The notes under the pieces: model-generated
The model's input: only the letters and a program-made list of their open reading frames with translations
Database searches by the model: none
What the model was told of the DNA's origin: nothing
Shown: piece by piece, positions 52,129 through 60,947 of the stretch
Position numbering within the stretch: position 1 is the first letter of the stretch
Layout of the letters: every line of letters begins with the position of its first letter
Assembly (NCBI RefSeq): GCF_014237865.1
Contig: NZ_JACJUU010000007.1
Coordinates: 1-64,000, forward strand
DNA: 64,000 bases
Reading direction: 5' to 3'
From: Pusillimonas minor
GTDB lineage: Bacteria; Pseudomonadota; Gammaproteobacteria; Burkholderiales; Burkholderiaceae_B
Made by a program: the position numbers and the translations under genes

Positions 52129-53385
52129 TTAATACACCACAGGCCGTTGTCCCGCAGGTTGCGGGTCGGCGGCATCCCACCCTTTGCGCGGATCGTAACT
52201 CATTGCGGCGAACATCGTCAGGATCACCACCATACCGAAAAAGGCGGCGCCGGGTTCGGCACGCACTTGGGACATGCCGGGGAAATCGACCATGGCTGAC
52301 AGCAACAACACCACAAACACGTCGAGCATGGACCATTGCCCAACGAATTCGACGAGTTCGTACATACGGGTGCGCTGGCGTTGCACCCGGTCGCCACGCC
52401 AATGGCGCCCCAGCATAAGAATGCTTAAGGCCAATAACTTGCTAAGCGGAACAACCACACTGGCAATGAACACAATAAGGGCAAGGTCCCACGACCCGTA
52501 CCCCCAGAGTTCGATCACGCCGCCTAAAATGGTATGCGACGATGACCCGGTGGGCAGGCGCAACGTCATGACCGGCCAGACGTTGGCCGGAATGTAAAGA
52601 ATGCTGGCTGTGACCAGCAAGGCCCAGACCCGATGCCCTGCCCGGGGTTTACGAAAATGAAACCTGGCGTTGCAGCGGACGCAACGACAAATACCCGAAG
52701 CCGGCATGTTTTGTACAAACCCGCACGCCGTGCAACCGGCCACCGGCGTGGTCAGGTCGGTGTCTTGCCCCGACCGCAGTACCAGGCCTGCGTCTTCAGC
52801 CATGCGCCACAAGCGCGACGCCGACAAACGGCTAAGTATCGTCAGCAAGACACTCAGCAGCCCAAAAGCCCACAACCCTTCTCCCAGGCGAAGCACGGCC
52901 ATATCGGCCAGCTTGACCATGGCCACCACAATACCCAGCAACAGCACCGGCACCATGCTCCAGTGCGACAAACCTTGCAAGACACGCAAACCATACTGGA
53001 AGTCGTGCGGCAGGCGGCGACGCCGCAGACACTGCAGCGCCCACATGGCGAATAAAATTTGCCCCAGCGGGAACGCAAACGTGAATAACGCCGCGGTAAT
53101 GGCCACGAACCACGCCCCTTGCTGCCAGGTGATGTAAAGCGCCGCAGGCAAAGACGCACTGAGCGACAACCCCTGCATGGACAAATACGCCACAGGGAAA
53201 TAATTGGCCAGGCAAAAGACCGCCAGCGCACCCCACGTAAGGGCCAGCCACGACGGCAATGAAAGCCTTGAATGACGGTAGAGCTCGTAGCCGCAACGGA
53301 CGCAAGACGCCACTGCGCCCGGCTTCAGCAAAACGCGCTGATGAAGCCGGGCGCAGTGGGGACACACAACCAGGGACGGACCCAT
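52129..53385 (-). CDS. pqiA: Intermembrane transport inner-membrane protein PqiA
   Basis: Polytopic inner-membrane partner of PqiB. 418 residues as two homologous halves, each with a zinc-ribbon-like motif (CPHC...CVRC at 8-32, and CTAC...CVRC near 218-240) followed by about four transmembrane helices. The ATG shares one base with the clpA stop (TAATG), so translation is probably coupled to clpA. Confidence 0.95.
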   Translation of the reverse strand: MGPSLVVCPHCARLHQRVLLKPGAVASCVRCGYELYRHSRLSLPSWLALTWGALAVFCLANYFPVAYLSMQGLSLSASLPAALYITWQQGAWFVAITAALFTFAFPLGQILFAMWALQCLRRRRLPHDFQYGLRVLQGLSHWSMVPVLLLGIVVAMVKLADMAVLRLGEGLWAFGLLSVLLTILSRLSASRLWRMAEDAGLVLRSGQDTDLTTPVAGCTACGFVQNMPASGICRCVRCNARFHFRKPRAGHRVWALLVTASILYIPANVWPVMTLRLPTGSSSHTILGGVIELWGYGSWDLALIVFIASVVVPLSKLLALSILMLGRHWRGDRVQRQRTRMYELVEFVGQWSMLDVFVVLLLSAMVDFPGMSQVRAEPGAAFFGMVVILTMFAAMSYDPRKGWDAADPQPAGQRPVVY

Positions 53386-55712
53386 TAGTCGATAAGTTCG
53401 GCTTCCGACACCTTCGGTGGTGGTTTGGCCACCGCAGTGTTCTCGTCGAAGGACAGCACCACTTTGCCTTCGTCGGAGAGATCGACCGTGACATTACCAC
53501 CGTCGGTAAGACGACCGAACAAGAGCTCGTCGGCCAATGCCCGGCGGATGGTGTCTTGTATGAGCCGCTGCATGGGCCGTGCGCCCATAAGCGGGTCGAA
53601 CCCTTCTTTGGCCAGGTAGTCGCGCAAGGCCTGGGTGAACACGACTTCGACGCGTTTTTCGTGGAGCTGGTCTTCGAGCTGCATGAGGAACTTGTCGACC
53701 ACCCGCAAGATGATGTCTCGGGTAAGTGGTGTAAACCCGATGATGGCATCGAGGCGATTACGGAACTCGGGCGTGAACATGCGCTTGATGTCGGCCATTT
53801 CGTCGCCGGTTTTGGGCGCTGCCGCAAAACCAATGGTATTACGGTTGAGCATTTCGGCGCCGGCGTTGGTGGTCATGATGATAATGACGTTACGGAAGTC
53901 GGCCTTGCGCCCGTTGTTGTCGGTAAGTGTGCCGTGGTCCATCACCTGCAGCAAAATGTTGTAGACATCGGGGTGAGCCTTTTCAATTTCGTCGAGCAGC
54001 AGCACGCAATGCGGCTGCTTGCTGACGGCCTCGGTCAGCAGGCCCCCCTGGTCAAACCCGACATAACCGGGTGGCGCGCCAATAAGCCGCGACACCGCAT
54101 GACGTTCCATGTACTCGGACATATCGAAACGCAAGAGCTCGACACCCAGGGTAAACGCAAGCTGGCGGGCAACTTCGGTTTTGCCAACCCCTGTAGGGCC
54201 CGAAAACAGGAAAGACCCAATGGGCTTGTCGGGGCGCCCCAGGCCGGAGCGCGCCATTTTGATGGACGCCGCCAACGCCTCGATGGCCGCGTCTTGGCCA
54301 AACACCACCGTTTTAAGGTCGCGTTCCAGCGTGGCCAGCTTGTTGCGGTCGTCGGACGACACGTTTTGCGGCGGAATACGGGCGATTTTGGCCACGGTGG
54401 CTTCGATTTCGGCCTTGCCGATGGTTTTCTTTTGACGTGACTTGGGCAGCAAGCGCTGGGCGGCGCCCGCTTCGTCGATGACGTCGATGGCTTTATCGGG
54501 CAGGAACCGATCGTTGATATGGCGCGATGACAATTCGGCCGCAGCCGTTAACGCTGCAGACGAATAACGCACCCCGTGATGGGCCTCGAAGTGCGACTTG
54601 AGACCGCGCAAGATCTGGATGGTTTGTGACACGGTGGGTTCGGCCACGTCGATTTTCTGGAAGCGACGCGACAAAGCATGGTCTTTTTCGAAAATACCGC
54701 GGTATTCGTTGTAAGTGGTTGCCCCCATGCACTTGAGCTTGCCGGACGACAACGCCGGCTTGAGCAGGTTGGAGGCGTCGAGCGTACCGCCGGACGCCGA
54801 ACCCGCACCAATAAGCGTGTGGATTTCGTCGATGAACAATACCGCGTTGGCGTTGTCTTGAAGGGATTTGAGAACGGCCTTGAGACGTTGTTCGAAGTCG
54901 CCACGGTATTTGGTGCCGGCCAGCAACGCGCCCATATCGAGGGCGTAAACCTCGGCGTCGGCCAGAATTTCCGGGACATCGTTTTGCGTAATGCGCCAAG
55001 CGAGGCCTTCGGCAATAGCCGTTTTACCTACCCCCGCTTCGCCCACCAGCAATGGGTTGTTTTTGCGACGGCGGCACAACACCTGGATGACTCGTTCGAC
55101 TTCGGATTCGCGGCCAATGAGCGGATCGATGCGGCCCTGACGGGCTTCGGCATTGAGATCGAGCGCGTAGAGTTCGAGCGGCGATTTTTGCTGGTCGGAC
55201 TTGTTGTCGTCGGGGGAACCGCCAGACGACGACGGTGCCGACGCTTTGGGCGGCTCGGCGCGAGGAGGCTCGGGAGTTTTGGTAATGCCGTGCGACAAAA
55301 AGTTGACGACGTCGAGGCGCGTTACCCCCTGCTGCAGCAGGAAATGCACCGCGTGCGAGTCTTTTTCACCGTACATGGCCACCAGCACGTTGGCGCCGGT
55401 AACCGTGTTTTTACCCGAGCTGGCCGACGACACGTGCATGATGGCACGCTGAATGACGCGCTGAAACCCCAGCGTAGGCTGAGTGTCGACCTCGCCCTCG
55501 CCGGGAAACACCGGCGTGTTGTCGGTAATGAATTTACGCAGTTCGGTGCGCAAGGTGTCGATGTCCGCCGAGCAGGCGCGCAAGACTTCGAGCGCAGCGG
55601 CGTTGTCGAGCAACGACAACAGCAAGTGCTCGACGGTTATAAATTCGTGTCGGGCTGTACGAGCCTCGACAAAGGCCAAATGCAGGCTGACTTCAAGTTC
55701 TTCAGAGATCAC
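53385..55712 (-). CDS. clpA: ATP-dependent Clp protease ATP-binding subunit ClpA
   Basis: AAA+ unfoldase that delivers N-end-rule and other substrates to ClpP. The start is GTG at 55712 with a perfect GGGAGG upstream, giving 775 residues ([10 protein letters not shown]); the in-frame start at 55739 is disfavoured. The N-domain, then D1 with Walker [10 protein letters not shown] and D2 with Walker [10 protein letters not shown] are intact, and the IGF-like loop for ClpP binding lies in the D2 domain. The 136-base gap to clpS holds a CACCCA/TGGGTG inverted repeat (55783-55811). clpS precedes it and pqiA follows with a one-base overlap. Confidence 0.97.
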   Translation of the reverse strand: MISEELEVSLHLAFVEARTARHEFITVEHLLLSLLDNAAALEVLRACSADIDTLRTELRKFITDNTPVFPGEGEVDTQPTLGFQRVIQRAIMHVSSASSGKNTVTGANVLVAMYGEKDSHAVHFLLQQGVTRLDVVNFLSHGITKTPEPPRAEPPKASAPSSSGGSPDDNKSDQQKSPLELYALDLNAEARQGRIDPLIGRESEVERVIQVLCRRRKNNPLLVGEAGVGKTAIAEGLAWRITQNDVPEILADAEVYALDMGALLAGTKYRGDFEQRLKAVLKSLQDNANAVLFIDEIHTLIGAGSASGGTLDASNLLKPALSSGKLKCMGATTYNEYRGIFEKDHALSRRFQKIDVAEPTVSQTIQILRGLKSHFEAHHGVRYSSAALTAAAELSSRHINDRFLPDKAIDVIDEAGAAQRLLPKSRQKKTIGKAEIEATVAKIARIPPQNVSSDDRNKLATLERDLKTVVFGQDAAIEALAASIKMARSGLGRPDKPIGSFLFSGPTGVGKTEVARQLAFTLGVELLRFDMSEYMERHAVSRLIGAPPGYVGFDQGGLLTEAVSKQPHCVLLLDEIEKAHPDVYNILLQVMDHGTLTDNNGRKADFRNVIIIMTTNAGAEMLNRNTIGFAAAPKTGDEMADIKRMFTPEFRNRLDAIIGFTPLTRDIILRVVDKFLMQLEDQLHEKRVEVVFTQALRDYLAKEGFDPLMGARPMQRLIQDTIRRALADELLFGRLTDGGNVTVDLSDEGKVVLSFDENTAVAKPPPKVSEAELID

Positions 55713-55848
55713 GCTTCCTCCCGTTACCGAAGCGGACAAACATCATTCAAGGACGTTTAAAAATCCATTTGTCCTAAGGTATCACCCATTATGCTGCGAG
55801 TACATTGGGTGTGACCCGATTACATCAAAAAAGTTTAGTTGTCGCGCC

Positions 55849-56172
55849 TTACGCTTCGGGCGCGGGTTCCATAATGCACTGCAACGGATGCTGCCGCGCT
55901 CGAGCCAACTGCTTGACCATCTCGACCCGCGTTGCCGCAATATCGCGTGTATACACGCCACACACCCCCCTGCCTTCGTGGTGCACTTTCAACATGATAC
56001 GCGACGCTTCATCTTCGTTTTTGCCAAACACCCGCTGCAAGACCGCAACCACGAACTCCATGGGGGTGTAATCGTCATTAAGCAACACCACCTGATACAT
56101 GGGTGGCGGTTTAAGCTGCTCTTTTTGGCGATCCAGCACGGTATCGCGCTGAATATCGGTATTAATTGCCAT
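55849..56172 (-). CDS. clpS: ClpA adaptor ClpS
   Basis: Small adaptor that binds N-degron substrates and hands them to ClpA. 107 residues (E. coli 106). The conserved core [16 protein letters not shown] and the HxxG-type [17 protein letters not shown] are present. The ribosome site is weak. Only 22 bases separate its ATG from the left end of the IS element, so its original upstream region has been displaced. Confidence 0.96.
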   Translation of the reverse strand: MAINTDIQRDTVLDRQKEQLKPPPMYQVVLLNDDYTPMEFVVAVLQRVFGKNEDEASRIMLKVHHEGRGVCGVYTRDIAATRVEMVKQLARARQHPLQCIMEPAPEA

Positions 56173-56186
56173 GATTCATTTCAAAT

Positions 56187-56193
56187 CTAAGTA
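56187..56193 (+). repeat. Target-site duplication, left copy
   Basis: CTAAGTA, identical to 57874-57880 on the other side of the IS element. It implies that clpS and csp were once joined here without the IS. Confidence 0.6.
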
Positions 56194-56194
56194 G

Positions 56195-57873
56195 TCGGGC
56201 CTGATTTATTCATTTTGGCCAAAAACGGCTGCTCAAAACGCCACATTATGCCGCCAACAACGGTCTTTGCCAGGCACTGCGACGACGGCTTAACCGGTCA
56301 GCACTTCCCAACCAAGCCAATACCGGCAGAAGCGCGCTCTGAAGACCACCTTTTTTCAGGCGTAAAAATAGAGCATGCAAGAAGGGTACTCCCTTCTTGG
56401 CGATCATGCGCAGCAACCATTTGAGGTTGTAACCCGCAGCACACAACACCGCATGCAACCGGTCGCCTTCTTCGCCTTTCAGAGGGCACCGATCCATGCG
56501 GTGATCCGTTTTTAAATGGCCGATGATCGGTTCAATGGCTTGCCGGCGTTTGAGCTGCTGTCGTTCCAGCGCCGTCAGCCGTTTGAGCTTGCCCCGATGC
56601 ACAATGCGCACCTGCGGATTATCGGCATCCACGCCCCGGTAACCCAGGTCCACAAAGACTGTGCTCGGGGCTTCTTGCACACTGTCTTGCATCAGAATCG
56701 TCGCCTGTTCCAACTGCTCATTGAGCGTATGCCCATCGTACGGATTACGGTGAAATGCCCGCGCGCCTACGATCAAATTGCTTTTGAACGTGCTGGCAAT
56801 TCCGACCTTGACACCGAATTCATAGGGTCGACGCGCTTTGCCCTTGCTGATGCAGTCCACTTCCGGGGCGTGCCAGGCATACAGCTTGGGTTGACCCTTG
56901 GGGCCCTTGCGCTGGGCGCTCTGAGCGGCGATGCGCTGTGCCTTGTTGAAAACCTCATCCAGCGCAGAACGTACGGACTGACCCAGTACGTTGGCTTTAC
57001 GGTCCACTTCGCGCGACAGGCGGCCCACAATGGTTCGTTGACGTTTAATGGCGCGGCGCATGCGTTTGAACTGGCGGGCATGGGCATAACGCCCGGCCTG
57101 GCGACTCAATTGTGCACCTTCCTTGGCAAAGGTTTGCTTGAGCGAAATGCCCGCCGCTTTGGCGGCCTCCACCAGTTTGCCGCGTGCCGTCTCCAGCAAG
57201 CGGCTGTCCGTTGGATGCGCAATCGCCTTCTCCTGCACGGTGCTGTCCACAATCACCCGGCTCAGTTCCTGGGGCTTGATCAGCTTAAGTTCGACGGCCA
57301 CATTGATCGTTTGCGCCAGCAGTTCTTCAACCCCTTCTTCGCCCAATAACTTGCGAAACTTGACCAGCGTGGTGGCGTCGCAAGGACGATGATGTTCAAA
57401 ATAAGCCTGACCCGCAAAGAACTGCCATGTTGGGGTTTCACCCCAACGCTCAACCACGCCCTCATCCGATTCGTTGAACGCATGCTTCAGATACAGCAGC
57501 GAAATCATGATCCGCAGCGGCACACGTGGGCGACCGGCATTGCTGCGCGAAGCCTGGCGTTGCGGCTTCTCACCAAACAAATCCAAGTCTGGCATTGCAA
57601 CACCCTCATGGGCTTTACGAACGAACAAATGCGCGACCCTGGCCTCAAGCTCTTGCCACGGCATGCGGGAGGACAACACTGCCAACGGATGACGCAGGTC
57701 AATCATTTGATCAATACGAGCACGGAAAAAATCATCGGTGGCAGGGCAGGCAAACATCACAATCGAACTCCCAGAAAACAGCCAATATTGAACAACAAAC
57801 CGGGAGCTCTGGGTATCGGAATTTGCCCCAATCTTCAGTGTTTATGCGGGTTACGGGAATTATTCATGGACGA
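56195..57873 (-). mobile_element. Insertion sequence, IS5-superfamily-like, complete
   Basis: About 1.68 kb. The ends carry imperfect inverted repeats: 56195-56211 and the reverse complement of 57857-57873 agree at 13 of 17 positions. Both sides are flanked by CTAAGTA. One intact transposase gene fills the element. A TTTTGGCCAAAA palindrome (56213-56224) lies inside the left end. The exact boundary is uncertain by one or two bases, and the IS name and subgroup cannot be fixed without a database. Confidence 0.75.
56246..57760 (-). CDS. DDE transposase (IS5/IS1182-like)
   Basis: 504 residues, apparently intact. The N-terminal DUF772-like domain runs from IDLRHPLAVLSSRMPWQELE to about residue 190 (ends near PCDATTLVKFRKLLGEEG). 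The catalytic D positions are suggested by VIVDSTVQEKA (first D, about 168) and VFVDLGYRGVD (second D). The last acidic residue lies in RRQAIEPIIGHLKTDHRM, the usual YREK-like region. A basic middle region follows the first D. It is transcribed toward clpS, so read-through may drive clpSA. Confidence 0.9.
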   Translation of the reverse strand: MMFACPATDDFFRARIDQMIDLRHPLAVLSSRMPWQELEARVAHLFVRKAHEGVAMPDLDLFGEKPQRQASRSNAGRPRVPLRIMISLLYLKHAFNESDEGVVERWGETPTWQFFAGQAYFEHHRPCDATTLVKFRKLLGEEGVEELLAQTINVAVELKLIKPQELSRVIVDSTVQEKAIAHPTDSRLLETARGKLVEAAKAAGISLKQTFAKEGAQLSRQAGRYAHARQFKRMRRAIKRQRTIVGRLSREVDRKANVLGQSVRSALDEVFNKAQRIAAQSAQRKGPKGQPKLYAWHAPEVDCISKGKARRPYEFGVKVGIASTFKSNLIVGARAFHRNPYDGHTLNEQLEQATILMQDSVQEAPSTVFVDLGYRGVDADNPQVRIVHRGKLKRLTALERQQLKRRQAIEPIIGHLKTDHRMDRCPLKGEEGDRLHAVLCAAGYNLKWLLRMIAKKGVPFLHALFLRLKKGGLQSALLPVLAWLGSADRLSRRRSAWQRPLLAA

Positions 57874-57880
57874 CTAAGTA
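57874..57880 (+). repeat. Target-site duplication, right copy
   Basis: CTAAGTA directly after the right end of the IS element, matching 56187-56193. Confidence 0.6.
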
Positions 57881-57890
57881 ATTTCCATAG

Positions 57891-57920
57891 TTGACTATAT
57901 CAAGCAACATTAAGCATTAT
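57891..57920 (+). promoter_or_regulatory. Candidate promoter of the cold-shock gene
   Basis: TTGACT (57891-57896) and CATTAT (57915-57920) are 18 bases apart, starting 18 bases after the IS right end. The predicted start gives a leader of over 100 bases, as expected for cold-shock genes, so the insertion appears to have spared this promoter. Confidence 0.5.
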
Positions 57921-57969
57921 CGACGTGTTCCGGAAAAGGTCGGGGGGACCGGGCTTCAGCCGGAACCGA

Positions 57970-57996
57970 CAGGCTACCGCAAAAACGGCTAGCCTG
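57970..57996 (+). promoter_or_regulatory. Stable hairpin in the csp 5' leader
   Basis: Arms 57970-57979 and 57986-57996 pair over ten base pairs (CAGGCTA and CCG with their complements, one bulged C at 57989) around a CAAAAA loop. It sits about 38 bases before the csp ATG, in the leader where cold-shock mRNAs carry temperature-responsive structure. Confidence 0.5.
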
Positions 57997-58034
57997 GTTT
58001 CAACCCAACACTATAGTCGAGAGAGGCAGTACGT

Positions 58035-58280
58035 ATGTCCGAATCTAGCACCACCGCAACAGGGGACACCCAAAAGCTCACGGGGACCGTAAAATGGTTC
58101 AACGATGCCAAGGGGTTTGGTTTTATTACACCCGACAATGGGGGCGAAGATCTTTTCGCACATTTTTCGTCCATCCAGATGAACGGTTTCAAGACCCTCA
58201 AAGAAGGCCAGAAAGTAGCATTTGAAATTGCGCAAGGTCCCAAGGGAAAACAGGCGCTTAATATCACGGCTGCCTCTTGA
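58035..58280 (+). CDS. Cold-shock domain protein (CspA/CspD family)
   Basis: Single-stranded nucleic-acid-binding OB-fold protein. 81 residues, with about 10 extra N-terminal residues before the standard fold ([11 protein letters not shown]). RNP1 is KGFGFI and RNP2 is DLFAHFS. GAGAGG lies upstream of the ATG. Its divergent position next to clpS recalls the E. coli cspD-clpS-clpA locus, now split by an IS. Whether it is CspA-like or CspD-like cannot be settled by eye. Confidence 0.95.
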   Translation: MSESSTTATGDTQKLTGTVKWFNDAKGFGFITPDNGGEDLFAHFSSIQMNGFKTLKEGQKVAFEIAQGPKGKQALNITAAS

Positions 58281-58337
58281 CACCTTAACAAGAAGTCGAA
58301 ATACAAGAATAATAATACTCAAGAACACCACTTCATT

Positions 58338-58359
58338 CGGGGCTGCGTGCCCCGTTTTT
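58338..58359 (+). terminator. Rho-independent terminator of csp
   Basis: Perfect 6-bp GC stem (58338-58343 with 58349-58354), 5-base loop, followed by TTTTT. It lies between csp and the DUF192 gene. Confidence 0.88.
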
Positions 58360-58378
58360 ATTTGCCGGACCACACACC

Positions 58379-58810
58379 ATGTTGTTACGTCACACCACAT
58401 TGGGCCTGATGCTGGCGCTGTCAGGCTGGGTCGCGCAGGCGCAAACACTGCTACCGGTGCGCGAGCTTTCGGTCAAAAGCATCGGCATCACAGCCGAGGT
58501 CGCCGCCACCCCCGAAGCGCGCAATAAAGGGCTAATGCACCGGCCCGCCTTGCCGCACAACCATGGCATGCTTTTTGTATTCAACCCGCCGGCCTTCCAA
58601 TGCTTCTGGATGAAAAATACGCCGTTGCCCTTGTCTATTGCATTTATTGACGGCAAGGGCGTCATTACACGGATTACCGACATGCAGCCGTTCGACGAAA
58701 CAGCGCACTGCCCGCCCGACGACATCGCCTACGCCCTCGAAATGGCACAAGGCTGGTTTCGTCAAAACCAGATCGGCACCGGAGACAAGCTGTCGGGCTT
58801 GCCCGACTGA
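58379..58810 (+). CDS. Secreted DUF192 family protein
   Basis: 143 residues. A signal peptide ends near WVAQAQ (about residue 22), so it is exported. The rest is the DUF192 domain, with the family pattern RNKGLMHRPALPHNHGMLFVF and CFWMKNTPLPLSIAFID. The role of the family is not established. The upstream terminator suggests partial read-through from csp or a promoter of its own, which I could not place. Confidence 0.88.
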   Translation: MLLRHTTLGLMLALSGWVAQAQTLLPVRELSVKSIGITAEVAATPEARNKGLMHRPALPHNHGMLFVFNPPAFQCFWMKNTPLPLSIAFIDGKGVITRITDMQPFDETAHCPPDDIAYALEMAQGWFRQNQIGTGDKLSGLPD

Positions 58811-58884
58811 GCCTGAAGCCATTCAGGACATTACCCGCGTAAAGCGTCACGAAATATCCCGGCGATTGGACCTGATAATGCACA

Positions 58885-58915
58885 AAAAAGTGGGCCCTTG
58901 CGGACCCACCTTTTG
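58885..58915. terminator. Bidirectional terminator between the DUF192 gene and pcaF
   Basis: Arms 58891-58898 and 58903-58910 pair over 8 bp, with one mismatch on the plus strand that is a G-U pair on the minus strand. A run of A before and CTTTT after give T-runs in both directions. It serves the convergent genes. Confidence 0.82.
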
Positions 58916-58979
58916 ACTGCAGCCGTACCTGAAAATTAATGCAGCCCACCAGAACCCCAGGGCAGACTGCACTTTTCAG

Positions 58980-60185
58980 TTAAACGCGCTCGAGAATGAC
59001 GGCAATACCCTGGCCGACGCCAATGCACATGGTGCAAAGCGCGTAACGGCCGCCAGTGCGATGCAAATGGTAGGTGGCTGTGGTCGCCATGCGCGCGCCG
59101 CTGGCGCCCAAGGGGTGACCCAAGGCAATCGCACCACCGTATGGGTTAACACGCGGGTCGTTGTCGGCAACACCCAGCAAGCGCAACGTGGCCAGGCCTT
59201 GCGCCGCAAACGCTTCGTTCAGCTCGATGACGTCGATCTGGTCGATGGTCAGGCCGGCCAGCTTCAGTACTTTTTCGGACGCAGGTGCAGGCCCGATACC
59301 CATGATGCGCGGCTCGACACCGGCGGCGGCCATGGCCACAATACGGGCGCGTGGTGTAAGGCCGTTGGCGCGGGTGGCTTCTTCGGAGGCTACGATAAGT
59401 GCACACGCGCCGTCGTTGACACCCGAAGCGTTGCCGGCGGTTACCGTGCCATCGGGGCGCACAACCGGCTTCAGACGCGCCAAGGCCTCGAGGGTGGTTT
59501 CGCGCGGGTGCTCGTCGGTGTCAACCACTACCGGGTCGCCCTTGCGCTGGGGAATGGTGACGGCAGTAATTTCGTCTTTGAAAATACCGTTCTTTTGCGC
59601 CTGGGCACACTTGGTTTGACTGGCCAGCGCGAACAGGTCTTGATCTTCGCGCGATACATTGAACTGGTCGGCGACGTTTTCTGCGGTTTCGGGCATGGAA
59701 TCAACGCCGTACTGCGCTTTCATCAGCTTGTTGACGAAACGCCAGCCGATGGTGGTGTCGTAAATAGACGCGCTGCGCGAAAAAGCGGTTTCGGCCTTGC
59801 CCATGACGAAGGGTGCACGACTCATGCTTTCGACGCCGCCGGCGATCATGAGGCTGACATCGCCCGAACGAATGGCACGGGCAGCAGTACCCAGGGAATC
59901 GAGGCTTGAACCACACAGACGATTAATGGTGGAGCCTGGCACCGTGTGAGGCAAACCGGCCAGCAACGAAGCCATACGGGCCACGTTGCGGTTGTCTTCG
60001 CCAGCCTGGTTGGCGCACCCGAACACTACGTCATCTACGCGCGACCAATCGACATTGGGGTTGCGCTCCATGAGCGCCTTGATGGGGATGGCAGCCAGGT
60101 CGTCGGTGCGAACCGAGGACAGCGCGCCGCCATAACGGCCAAACGGAGTGCGAATTGCATCGCAAATGAAAGCGTGTGTTGTCAT
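58980..60185 (-). CDS. pcaF: 3-oxoadipyl-CoA thiolase (PcaF type)
   Basis: Type II thiolase; PcaF cleaves 3-oxoadipyl-CoA to succinyl-CoA and acetyl-CoA at the end of the beta-ketoadipate pathway. 401 residues. Active-site C91 (NRLCGSSLDSLG), H357 (ALGHPLGASG) and C387 (CTMCIGVGQG) are present. The N-terminus (ICDAIRTPFGRYGGALSSVR), GCANQAGEDNRNVARM and KAQYGVDSMPETAENVA follow PcaF more closely than PhaA/AtoB. No other pca or paa genes are nearby, so general acetyl-CoA acetyltransferase function is not excluded. Confidence 0.88.
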   Translation of the reverse strand: MTTHAFICDAIRTPFGRYGGALSSVRTDDLAAIPIKALMERNPNVDWSRVDDVVFGCANQAGEDNRNVARMASLLAGLPHTVPGSTINRLCGSSLDSLGTAARAIRSGDVSLMIAGGVESMSRAPFVMGKAETAFSRSASIYDTTIGWRFVNKLMKAQYGVDSMPETAENVADQFNVSREDQDLFALASQTKCAQAQKNGIFKDEITAVTIPQRKGDPVVVDTDEHPRETTLEALARLKPVVRPDGTVTAGNASGVNDGACALIVASEEATRANGLTPRARIVAMAAAGVEPRIMGIGPAPASEKVLKLAGLTIDQIDVIELNEAFAAQGLATLRLLGVADNDPRVNPYGGAIALGHPLGASGARMATTATYHLHRTGGRYALCTMCIGVGQGIAVILERV

Positions 60186-60272
60186 GATGGAAACCTAAAG
60201 GCTTTAAAGACAAACCCCTGCAACGCATCGCGCCGCAGGGATCTGGTTGAAAACAAAATGATGCGCGGGATG

Positions 60273-60851
60273 TTAACCCAGATTTTTAGCGGCAAAATCC
60301 CAGTTCACCAGGTTCCAGAAGCTTTCGAGGTACTTGGGACGGGCGTTGCGGTAATCGATGTAGTAGGCGTGCTCCCAGACGTCACAGGTCAGCAGTGCGA
60401 CGTCGGACGTAGTGAGCGGTGTAGCGGCGTTGCTGGTGTTGACGATGTCGAGCGAACCGTCGGCCTTCTTAACCAGCCATGTCCAGCCCGAACCAAAGTT
60501 GCCTGCAGCCGACTTGTTGAAAGCCTCTTTGAATGCAGCAACACTGCCCCACTTGGCATTGATGGCCTCAGCCAGCTTGCCGGTGGGCTCGCCGCCGCCA
60601 TTGGGCGACATGCTGTTCCAGTAGAAGGTGTGGTTCCAGACCTGGGCTGCGTTGTTAAATACACCACCCGACGATTTTTTGACGATGTCTTCGAGCGAAG
60701 CCGATTCGAATTCGGTGCCGGCAACCAGGTTGTTCAGGTTGGTGACGTAGGCCTGGTGATGCTTGCCATAGTGGAATTCGAGGGTTTCTTTGGAAATGGT
60801 GGGTGCCAGGGCATCCATTGCGTAAGGCAGTTCAGGAAGCGTAAAAGCCAT
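60273..60851 (-). CDS. sodB: Superoxide dismutase, iron type
   Basis: Cytoplasmic Fe-dependent superoxide dismutase. 192 residues. Metal ligands are H27, H74 (WNHTFYW), D157 and H161 ([11 protein letters not shown]). [10 protein letters not shown] is characteristic of Fe rather than Mn enzymes. AAGGATAT precedes the ATG. It lies 96 bases after xseA on the same strand and 87 bases before pcaF. Confidence 0.96.
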   Translation of the reverse strand: MAFTLPELPYAMDALAPTISKETLEFHYGKHHQAYVTNLNNLVAGTEFESASLEDIVKKSSGGVFNNAAQVWNHTFYWNSMSPNGGGEPTGKLAEAINAKWGSVAAFKEAFNKSAAGNFGSGWTWLVKKADGSLDIVNTSNAATPLTTSDVALLTCDVWEHAYYIDYRNARPKYLESFWNLVNWDFAAKNLG

Positions 60852-60947
60852 TTTCGATATCCTTATAAAAAGAACCCTTGGCCAAAAAGCCGTTGGGCAA
60901 CAATGACAAATGCAAAACCGGTTAGCAGGCGGCCAGACAAGGCGTCG

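Noticed and set aside
52121-52402. N-terminal extension of pqiB
   Set aside because: Overlaps pqiA in full; the strong AAGGAG before the ATG at 52120 and the family N-terminus support the shorter protein.
54678-55760. 360-codon open frame on the plus strand
   Set aside because: Antisense to clpA, with no domain features.
56516-57349. 277-codon open frame antisense to the transposase
   Set aside because: Shadow of the transposase gene; no support for a second IS protein.
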